This document shows, piece after piece, positions 8,768 to 14,263 of a stretch of 18,244 nt of DNA. The notes beneath the pieces were generated by a model. That model saw only the letters and a list, made by a program, of their open reading frames with translations. It made no database searches and had not been told where the DNA came from. Within the stretch, counting starts at the first letter, position 1. Every line of letters begins with the position of its first letter. The translations under genes and the position numbers were made by a program. Origin of the DNA: Avimonoglobus sp965151315 (lineage in GTDB: Bacteria; Bacillota; Clostridia; UBA1381); the NCBI GenBank assembly GCA_965151315.1, contig CBCTZG010000052.1, positions 1-18,244 of the forward strand. The letters run 5' to 3'.

Positions 8768-9718
8768 TTAAAACAGCGAGCTTTCCGGATCTATTTTTTT
8801 TACAATTGTATTGGCCGTCACCACCAGCGCAAAGCCTACGATCGACTGTAAAAATCCGGCCGCGCTGGAGGAACCCATATTACCGGTAAACCGGATCGAC
8901 CGGAGAATGTAGGTGTCCAGAACGTCTACCGTACTATACAGCGCACCGGAATCCTTGGGCAGGTAGTAAAACATTCCATAATCCGAGCGGAAAATCCCGC
9001 CGATAGCCATAATGGCTAAAATGATCATAGTGGTTTTTAAGTGCGGCAGGGTTATGTACCAAAATTTCCCTAAATAGCCGCAGCCCTCTATGCTGGCGCT
9101 TTCGTACAATTCCGGGGAAATACTCAGGATGGTTCCGTAATAAATCAGGGCGTTGTTGCCCACCCCTTTCCAGACGCTTGCCAGGATTAAAATAAACGGC
9201 CAGTATTTGGGCTCAGAATAAAACGAAATTCCCTTTCCGCCGAAAGCACGGACAATCTGGTTAATAATCCCATAGTCATACTGGAATAAGGCGTGAGTAA
9301 TATAGGAGACAACAATCCATGAAAAAAAATATGGCAAGAACATGGATCCCTGGTATATTTTAATAAACGCCTTTTTGTGGACCGTATCCAGCATCACCGC
9401 GACAATGACCGCAAAAAACATCCCTAAAAAAATGAATGCCAAATTATACCCAATCGTATTGCGCACCAGCTTAAAAAATGTATCGGATTTCAGCAGGAAC
9501 TCAAAATTGGCTAATCCCGCCCAAGGGCTTTTGAACATGCCCAGGTTAAATTTATATTGTTTAAAGGCAATAATGAGCCCGACCATGGGCAGATACGAAA
9601 AAATAAATACAAAAATGATCGCCGGGCTCAGCATCGCTGTCATAGCCCAATGTCCATGCTTATATTTCTTTTTTCGGTTTTTATTTGCCCGGACTGTAGC
9701 TTCCAGTTTGCTTTCCAT
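8768..9718 (-). CDS. Sugar ABC transporter permease (LplB/YteP-like)
   Basis: 316 residues, starting at an ATG preceded by AAAGGGG 7 nt upstream. A basic cytoplasmic N-terminus (KNRKKKYKHGHW) leads into 'AMLSPAIIFVFIFSYLPMVG' and five more membrane segments. The EAA coupling loop reads 'SPELYESASIEGCGYLGKFW' followed by 'ITLPHLK', typical of LplB-type proteins; here the usual Ala-Ala of the motif is Ser-Ala and the glycine is kept. It is the first gene of the minus-strand operon and pairs with the permease just downstream. Expression probably starts at the promoter mapped at 9762-9790. LplB-type permeases often import oligosaccharides from plant cell-wall polymers, but that specificity is inference here. 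Confidence 0.95.
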   Translation of the reverse strand: MESKLEATVRANKNRKKKYKHGHWAMTAMLSPAIIFVFIFSYLPMVGLIIAFKQYKFNLGMFKSPWAGLANFEFLLKSDTFFKLVRNTIGYNLAFIFLGMFFAVIVAVMLDTVHKKAFIKIYQGSMFLPYFFSWIVVSYITHALFQYDYGIINQIVRAFGGKGISFYSEPKYWPFILILASVWKGVGNNALIYYGTILSISPELYESASIEGCGYLGKFWYITLPHLKTTMIILAIMAIGGIFRSDYGMFYYLPKDSGALYSTVDVLDTYILRSIRFTGNMGSSSAAGFLQSIVGFALVVTANTIVKKIDPESSLF

Positions 9719-9761
9719 GCAGTTACCCCTTTCTTACGCTTGGTTGGATCTTGTTAACTTC

Positions 9762-9790
9762 ACTATACACGTTCCCAGCGTGCCTGTAAA
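9762..9790 (-). promoter_or_regulatory. Sigma-A-type promoter of the sugar-importer/beta-helix operon
   Basis: Read on the minus strand: -35 TTTACA (9785-9790), a 17-bp spacer and -10 TATAGT (9762-9767). Both boxes match consensus at five of six positions. The start codon at 9718 lies about 37 bases beyond the expected transcript start. A 5-bp inverted repeat ATTGT-N6-ACAAT (9790-9805) abuts the -35 box and may be a regulator contact. Confidence 0.7.
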
Positions 9791-9814
9791 TTGTAAAAAC
9801 ACAATCCTGCCCAC

Positions 9815-9847
9815 AAATTAAACATTTTTACCGAAATTGTTTAATTT
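9815..9847. promoter_or_regulatory. Perfect 10-bp inverted repeat between the divergent promoters (candidate operator)
   Basis: AAATTAAACA (9815-9824) and its exact reverse complement TGTTTAATTT (9838-9847) are separated by 13 bases. The repeat lies about 24 bases upstream of the operon -35 box and 22 bases upstream of the regulator's -35 box, where an AraC-family activator would be expected to bind. The assignment as an operator is inference. Confidence 0.45.
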
Positions 9848-9869
9848 TTACTATATTTAAAAAATTTTA

Positions 9870-9898
9870 TTGCCTTTCAACAACTCTAGTGATATAAT
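9870..9898 (+). promoter_or_regulatory. Promoter of the AraC-type regulator gene (extended -10)
   Basis: -35-like TTGCCT (9870-9875), a 17-bp spacer and a perfect -10 TATAAT (9893-9898) preceded by TG one base upstream, i.e. an extended -10. The start codon is at 9974, with a GAGAGGAG site ending at 9960. The leader is about 70 nt. Confidence 0.7.
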
Positions 9899-9973
9899 GA
9901 CTTATAGATATGTTATTTTTTCATAAATTACAATTGATCAGGAAATCTTTTAGAGAGGAGATATGGGCCTTTT

Positions 9974-11521
9974 ATGATCAAGCGGCTTCTCACAGGGGTT
10001 GAGAAAAATAAATTGTTTTTTACTTTTGTCATTGCCATGTTTTCCGTAACCGTACTGATTTGCAGCGTATCTTTCTGCTTATGGTATATGAATATTAAAA
10101 ATATTTTGCATGGCTATCTTGCAGAGACGATTGAGGCGCAGCAAATTGATGCTGTAAACAGCCTGTCCGCAATGGAGCGGAGTTTAAATAAAACAACCTA
10201 TCAAATTTTGGATATGAAACCGGTCCACAATATTCTCACTGGTACCAGGGCCTCCTATGCGGACTATTCCGACGCAGGCTCCGCCGTCCAAAACCTAATG
10301 TCGGCATATACAGGCTTACAAAGCATTTTTATTATCAACGAAAAAAATATGCAGATTTATAATCAGGACTTGCACAACACGCCCCTTACACCGTTAGACG
10401 ATTATATGCAGCCCGATGCCATCCTCCAAAAATACAATACCGGCAGCCGGATTTTCTCTGCCGCCGAGGATGACACGGCGCTGATTTGCGTTACCCATGA
10501 TTTTCGAGGCTATTTGGTGGTATATGTATTTGAGAAAAGTCTTTTATTAAATCAAAATCGGATTTTTGATTTAGAAACCCAAAGCACTGGTCTTTATTAT
10601 AAACATGAGCTGATTTATACTTCGGGTCTAACTGACTTTCCGGTATGGCTGTCTGAAATGGCCCTGCCCGGGGACACATTTTTGTACTCCCGAGATAATT
10701 ACAGTATTTTAACAACGCTTGTCCCGGTCGCTGTGGAAACATGGTATGCGCCCTTTATGCATCAAATGATTATATTTTCTGCGATTATTCTACTCGCGGG
10801 AATCGCGGCAATTCTAATTGCGGCTAAATTGTTTGGCCGTGTTGCAGAAAATTATGTAGACACGCTGCTGTCTCATAGCCGGCAGCATCATCATACGGCT
10901 ATCAAGGCCACCATCCAAAAAGGTGTACGCAATCAATATATCTCCCCAGCGGATCAGGCGTTTTTGGATGATTACTTCCAAAAAATTCAGTATAAAGAGC
11001 TGTTTTGTATGCTGATACAGTTAGACCGGGTAAATAGTATTTTATTATCTGCCTCCTATAAGGATATTACGGACTATATCCAGAAAATAAAATTAATTTT
11101 TGAAGACCATTTCCGCCGGCTGGGTACATGCATCATGCTAGATTTTGATTTTGATACCGTAGGCCTGATCCTAGCCTCGCCGGAGGTTATACAAGACGTA
11201 GACATTGCTAAGCATGTTTCTGCTGCCCGGGTAGATATAGAAAAGCATCTTTCCCTGACAGTAACCACTGTGTTGACCGATTCCCTAACCTCCACCAAAG
11301 ATATTCTGTATACTTTCTCACATCTGAATAAGCTGAAGCAATATCGGTTCTTTACCGGCTACAATAGCACAATTACGGATAAAAATGAAATAGTAGCAAG
11401 CACTTCTACCCCCCCCCAATTTTTCCAAAAAAATCATTTCCGCTTTGATCGCGGGCGATATGGACGTTTTACAAGAATCTCTGACGCAGTTCTTCATCTG
11501 TGCTCAGCAAACCTCCTGTGA
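9974..11521 (+). CDS. Membrane-bound AraC-family regulator, N-terminal sensor part (frame broken at 11409-11417)
   Basis: This frame gives the sensory half of a membrane regulator. A short basic start is followed by TM1 (about 14-39, 'LFFTFVIAMFSVTVLICSV'), an extracytoplasmic domain of about 225 residues resembling Cache-type sensors in size and placement, TM2 (about 265-287, 'MIIFSAIILLAGIAAILIAA') and a cytoplasmic linker. Related proteins in Firmicutes (YesN-like and large two-TM AraC proteins beside LplABC importers) sense extracellular sugars and activate the neighbouring operon. After residue 478 or so, downstream of a nine-C run, the frame runs through unrelated residues to a stop at 11521, while the expected continuation lies in another frame. 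Removing one C yields about 685 residues in all. The ATG at 9974 is 13 nt from GAGGAG, a long spacing. The divergent position supports control of the sugar operon. Confidence 0.8.
   Translation: MIKRLLTGVEKNKLFFTFVIAMFSVTVLICSVSFCLWYMNIKNILHGYLAETIEAQQIDAVNSLSAMERSLNKTTYQILDMKPVHNILTGTRASYADYSDAGSAVQNLMSAYTGLQSIFIINEKNMQIYNQDLHNTPLTPLDDYMQPDAILQKYNTGSRIFSAAEDDTALICVTHDFRGYLVVYVFEKSLLLNQNRIFDLETQSTGLYYKHELIYTSGLTDFPVWLSEMALPGDTFLYSRDNYSILTTLVPVAVETWYAPFMHQMIIFSAIILLAGIAAILIAAKLFGRVAENYVDTLLSHSRQHHHTAIKATIQKGVRNQYISPADQAFLDDYFQKIQYKELFCMLIQLDRVNSILLSASYKDITDYIQKIKLIFEDHFRRLGTCIMLDFDFDTVGLILASPEVIQDVDIAKHVSAARVDIEKHLSLTVTTVLTDSLTSTKDILYTFSHLNKLKQYRFFTGYNSTITDKNEIVASTSTPPQFFQKNHFRFDRGRYGRFTRISDAVLHLCSANLL
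11409..11417 (+). other. Run of nine C residues: site of the regulator frameshift
   Basis: Upstream codons read in the frame of 9974 and downstream homology reads one base later. With eight C residues the reading becomes '...STSTPPNFSKKIISALIAGD...', matching the usual linker of AraC-type regulators before the 'KKLI.AL..GD' helix. Either one C was gained (mutation or slippage) or the run was miscounted in sequencing or assembly. A seven-A run at 11427-11433 is a second, less likely, slip site. Confidence 0.75.
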
Positions 11522-12032
11522 AAACGCCAAACGTTGGATACTGGATTTAGCGTTTGCACTTTTAAAGCATTCTAATATCCATGAAAACAGTGCAGATATT
11601 ATTTCTGAATTGGCACAGGCGGAAACAATAGAGGGCCAATTCCAAACCCTAAAAAAATATTTTATCCGGCAGACGGCCATAGATCAGGAAAAAACAACAG
11701 TTTCTAATGATGAATTCCGGCAGACAGTTCTGGAAATTATTGAAAATAACTATGGCAATATGGATTTAAATTTGGGATATTTAGCCGATCAACTGCATAT
11801 CTCCACCGTTTACGCCGGGAAAAAATTTAAAAATATATTTGGCGAGAATTTTAACACATATCTTTCCGCATATCGAATCCAGGTCGCGGCTGGCCTTTTA
11901 AAAGCGGATGATTATAAAATTACGGAAATCGCGCAGCTTTGCGGATTTTCCAGTGTAGGATACTTTAATAAAATCTTTAAAAAAGTAACGAATATGACGC
12001 CTTCGGAATATCGGAAAAATCTTTTATTGTAA
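11445..12032 (+). CDS. Membrane-bound AraC-family regulator, C-terminal DNA-binding part
   Basis: This is the continuation of the gene that starts at 9974, in the +1-shifted frame. It is unlikely to be translated on its own: the first codon listed is TTG, the next candidate is ATG at 11460, and no ribosome binding site stands before either. The last 105 or so residues carry the double helix-turn-helix of the AraC family: 'NLGYLADQLHISTVYAGKKFK' style first helices and a second unit 'KITEIAQLCGFSSVGYFNKI' followed by 'FKKVTNMTPSEYR', the family's C-terminal signature. In AraC proteins this domain binds two adjacent major grooves. If the frameshift is real, the product of 9974-11521 lacks DNA binding and the locus has lost its activator; if it is an error, the gene is intact. 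Confidence 0.8.
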   Translation: MIAGDMDVLQESLTQFFICAQQTSCENAKRWILDLAFALLKHSNIHENSADIISELAQAETIEGQFQTLKKYFIRQTAIDQEKTTVSNDEFRQTVLEIIENNYGNMDLNLGYLADQLHISTVYAGKKFKNIFGENFNTYLSAYRIQVAAGLLKADDYKITEIAQLCGFSSVGYFNKIFKKVTNMTPSEYRKNLLL

Positions 12033-12507
12033 AAACACCAATACATATTGGACAGTTGAATAAAAAAGATGAAGGATAACGTCTCAGGCGGTATCATTCA
12101 ATGATCATACATCCATACCGAAAGGAGACATTATCCTTCATGACCAGACACGCAATATTGGACGAATAAATGTCACGGCAAAGAGGATATGGTAAAAAGC
12201 TGAGCTGACCCGGAATGCAGATATATTCATGTGGACTGTTATCCGGCAATCCGCAGAGAAAGCGATATTGTGTTAGAACATTTGGAACAAATACAGCAGG
12301 ATTCCGGACTCAGAATAAAAAATCACTTGCTTCCTTTTGCAGCTTTTACTGCAAATGAATCAGTTCAATATGTTCTAATTTTGTTACTTTTTCAGCAGCA
12401 TCAATGGCCGGACAAACTATCTGAAAACACAGCGTCCTTATAATTTCAGCAGCGTCTCCAGATATTCTCTGCTGCAAAAGGCAGATATCAAATTCCTCTC
12501 CGTTTCT
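12033..12507. other. Gene-poor stretch with no recognisable coding sequence
   Basis: No intact gene can be supported. A frame from GTG 12231 to 12443 (70 codons, plus strand) has no ribosome binding site and no recognisable domain. A nine-codon frame starting at ATG 12140 follows a GGAG motif but ends quickly. The main structure is the inverted repeat at 12069-12141. The stretch may be the remains of an insertion event, but no transposase motif could be read. Confidence 0.5.
12069..12141. repeat. Imperfect long inverted repeat (MITE-like or structured RNA candidate)
   Basis: ATGAAGGATAACGTCTC (12069-12085) pairs with GAGACATTATCCTTCAT (12125-12141) at 16 of 17 positions, and inside it CGGTAT (12089-12094) pairs with ATACCG (12115-12120). 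The loop contains TGATCA. A 9-base direct repeat, ATATTGGAC, lies on both sides (12045-12053 and 12155-12163). No T-run follows the stem, so it is not a typical terminator for the regulator gene. Confidence 0.55.
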
Positions 12508-13013
12508 TTATTCATTTTCCTGAAAGAGCCCCATTGCCGCTCCAATATCGATGTTTACCTTCACTACATTTACTGTTTCTTCCCCGAAAATACCCAGTAA
12601 TTTTCCTTCTGTATGGTTTTGGATGATTTCACGAATCTTTGCTTCCTCCAGTCCAGACGCTTCAACGATACGCGGGATCTGGATTTCTGCTGATTCCGGT
12701 GAAATATGCGGGTCAAGCCCGGAACCGGATGCAGTCAGCAGATCTGCAGGAATATCTTCCTGTTTCACATCAGGGTTCTTTTCCAGGAAATTGGCAATAT
12801 CTGCTTCTACACGTTCAACAAGAGCTGGGTTGGACGGCGCGTAGTTATTGGAACCGGAACCAATACCAGGGAATTCCGTCCCGTCGTTATATGTCTGCGT
12901 TCCGTCTTCATTTTCCTGGTACACATTATATAATAAGCAGAAGGCCGGCTCCACAGGTAATAATCCTGCATCGATTTCAATAAATCATCAGGGGTCTGCC
13001 TTTGGAATGTCAT
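12508..13013 (-). pseudogene. kdpC: Remnant of kdpC, potassium-transporting ATPase subunit C
   Basis: The frame ending at 12508 carries the conserved C-terminal half of KdpC: 'NNYAPSNPALVERV', 'DLLTASGSGLDPHISPESAE' followed by 'IQIPRIVEASGL', and 'HTEGKLLGIFGEETVNVVKVN'. KdpC is normally about 190-210 residues with one N-terminal membrane helix and stabilises the KdpFABC potassium pump. Here the membrane helix and roughly the first third are missing. Just upstream the KdpC-like motif 'YLWSRPSA' lies in a different frame (ATG at 13013), so a frameshift (one base lost or two gained) falls near 12925-12940. No kdpA, kdpB, kdpD or kdpE sequence is nearby, so the piece is an orphan. The frame from ATG 13013 does have an AAGGTGA site and a promoter-like sequence upstream, so it may still be transcribed. 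Identification as KdpC is firm; function is very unlikely. Confidence 0.85.
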
Positions 13014-13042
13014 ACAGTCACCTTCTCATTTACATTACGTTT

Positions 13043-13048
13043 ATTATA
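13043..13048 (-). promoter_or_regulatory. Extended -10 promoter element facing the kdpC remnant
   Basis: On the minus strand TATAAT is preceded by TGG, giving a TGnTATAAT extended -10, about 30 bases before the ATG at 13013. A weak -35 (TTTTGA at 17 bp, or TTGAAT at 15 bp) is present in AT-rich DNA. Confidence 0.45.
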
Positions 13049-13361
13049 CCACAATATAATTAAATTCAAAATTCACTAACGAACGGAGCTGTCAGTGTAA
13101 CTCGTAAATTTGTATCGTTGAAATGTTTTTTATCAATATCAGGCAACACAAGCAGAAACGCGTCTAAAAGATTCGTTCCTGCAATGTATTTTTATATCAT
13201 TTTAACTATATTACGAATGACATAAAGATGGTATAAGACATTTCTATACAAGATTAAGATTGTATAAAATTTATGAAATACCGGTATTCGTCTGTGCCGC
13301 CGAAAATATTTAAACAGACTAATTCATATTCCTCTCAGACACCATCTTTCATCGGTAGTAA
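13049..13361. other. AT-rich intergenic stretch
   Basis: No coding sequence is supported; a 30-codon frame from ATG 13273 lacks a ribosome binding site. The only clear structure is a 7-bp inverted repeat TATACAA-N8-TTGTATA (13245-13266). The base composition is lower in GC than in the flanking operons. Confidence 0.5.
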
Positions 13362-13685
13362 TTAGGACAGCCTTCTTCTAAAATTCGCACCCCATACAAT
13401 CACAGTCCCGCCTGTTTTTACTGCAAGGCTATGATAATCTCCAGCAGATACGGCTTCTGTCAGATTTCCTTCGCTAAAATCACCGCTTTGCCCATTATTG
13501 TTATTTCCCCATGTGATCACATTGCCGTTCTCTGTCAGCAAATTTTCTATACTCTCTTTTTGGAACAATCTTGTGACTTTCCATCCACAATCTCTGGCAA
13601 AATTGCCATAGCCGCCCGATTTACGCAGCACAACACCGGCCTCTTGCACAAAAATACGTAATAATCGAATAATGTATATTGACAT
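13362..13685 (-). pseudogene. Fragment with an RCC1-type repeat
   Basis: From the ATG at 13685 (GGAG site 7 nt upstream) a 107-codon frame runs to 13362. Its C-terminal half, about residues 50-102, has the RCC1 repeat pattern: 'LLTENGNVITWGNNNNGQSG' then 'VSAGDYHSLAVKTGGTVIVWGAN', i.e. the 'G..HS.A...G.V..WG.N..GQ.G' core. RCC1-like beta-propellers need about seven such blades; barely more than one is present, and the frame stops right after one. The first 50 residues ('LRIFVQEAGVVLRKSGGYGN' and following) are not recognised. It is probably the residue of a larger secreted or surface RCC1 protein, many of which occur in Clostridia beside SLH domains. The start codon overlaps the -35 box of the divergent marR promoter, which argues against an intact gene. 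Confidence 0.55.
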
Positions 13686-13707
13686 TTTTTTCTCCGTGCG
13701 ATAAAAT
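13679..13707 (+). promoter_or_regulatory. Strong promoter of the marR-exporter operon
   Basis: A perfect -35 TTGACA (13679-13684), a 17-bp spacer and -10 TAAAAT (13702-13707, five of six). The first coding base of the regulator is 13771, preceded by AAAGGGGG. Confidence 0.8.
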
Positions 13708-13725
13708 TTGTTTGTGTCCGAACAA
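13708..13725. promoter_or_regulatory. Candidate MarR operator overlapping the transcript start
   Basis: TTGTTTG-TGTC-CGAACAA is an inverted repeat matching at six of seven positions, immediately downstream of the -10 box. A bound repressor there would block its own promoter, as is usual for MarR-family genes. A related palindrome occurs at 14196-14209. Confidence 0.5.
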
Positions 13726-13770
13726 TTATATAGGAGTATTTTGCGTTTTGTCAGAAAGGGGGAAAAGTGG

Positions 13771-14196
13771 ATGGAAAACGACTGTGGGCTGTGGATCAAT
13801 ATTTTATCCCACAAGCTAAAAAAGCGCATCAATGCCGATATGCAAAGCATGGGGATCACCGGTGTGCAAAGCCGTGTTGTATACTACATCCTTGTAAAAT
13901 GCGCCGATGGGCCTGTGTACCAGCGGGATGTAGAAAACGCGTTTAGCTTGAGCCGTTCCACAGCTACCGGCATTTTACAGTTGATGGAAAGAGACGGCTT
14001 GATCCTTCGAAAAAGCGTGGTCAGTGACGCACGATTAAAAAGCCTGATCCCTACAGAAAAAGCATCCAAGCTAGGTGAACAGATCAGCAAGTCCCTGCAT
14101 CAGACTGAACAGTGTCTTACCCATGGCTTGTCAAGTACGCAACTTACATTGTTTCTGGAAACCGCCGCGCATATGTGTGCTAATCTTGATGAATGA
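13771..14196 (+). CDS. MarR-family transcriptional regulator
   Basis: 141 residues from the ATG at 13771, with GGGGG 8 nt upstream; frame extensions to 13708 begin inside the promoter and are rejected. The layout is that of the MarR family: an N-terminal helix ('LWINILSHKLKKRINADMQS'), the winged helix at about 35-100 ('GVQSRVVYYIL', then 'VYQRDVENAFSLSRSTATGI' as helix-turn-helix, and 'LQLMERDGLILRKSVVSDAR' as recognition helix end and wing with the family's D-x-R), and C-terminal dimerisation helices. MarR proteins are usually dimeric repressors relieved by small molecules or oxidation. The two exporter genes follow 67 bases later on the same strand, so it likely controls the exporter and itself. 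The effector is not predictable. Confidence 0.93.
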   Translation: MENDCGLWINILSHKLKKRINADMQSMGITGVQSRVVYYILVKCADGPVYQRDVENAFSLSRSTATGILQLMERDGLILRKSVVSDARLKSLIPTEKASKLGEQISKSLHQTEQCLTHGLSSTQLTLFLETAAHMCANLDE

Positions 14197-14215
14197 TTCG
14201 TATCCGAATTATAAT
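14186..14215 (+). promoter_or_regulatory. Possible second promoter with palindrome before the exporter genes
   Basis: TTGATG (14186-14191), an 18-bp spacer and a perfect TATAAT (14210-14215) straddle the marR stop codon. Between the boxes lies ATTCG-TATC-CGAAT (14196-14209), a perfect 5-bp inverted repeat sharing the T-R-TCCGAA core and 4-base spacer with the repeat at 13708-13725. It may be an internal, MarR-controlled promoter. Confidence 0.45.
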
Positions 14216-14263
14216 CAAATATGCACGCGGCTGTCTACTATTTTTGAAGGAGGAATGTCACGT

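Noticed and set aside
12231..12443. 70-codon plus-strand frame starting with GTG
   Set aside because: There is no ribosome binding site and no recognisable domain; it was kept only as a remark in the intergenic description.
13245..13266. TATACAA-N8-TTGTATA as an operator
   Set aside because: It is a short AT-rich palindrome in AT-rich DNA, not near any supported start codon or convincing promoter.
13273..13365. Thirty-codon frame starting at ATG 13273
   Set aside because: No ribosome binding site; it lies in AT-rich DNA and its product is not recognisable.
13708..13770. Upstream start of the MarR gene at a TTG
   Set aside because: It lies right after the -10 box inside the putative operator, so it would precede or coincide with the transcript start; ATG 13771 has GGGGG at the right distance.
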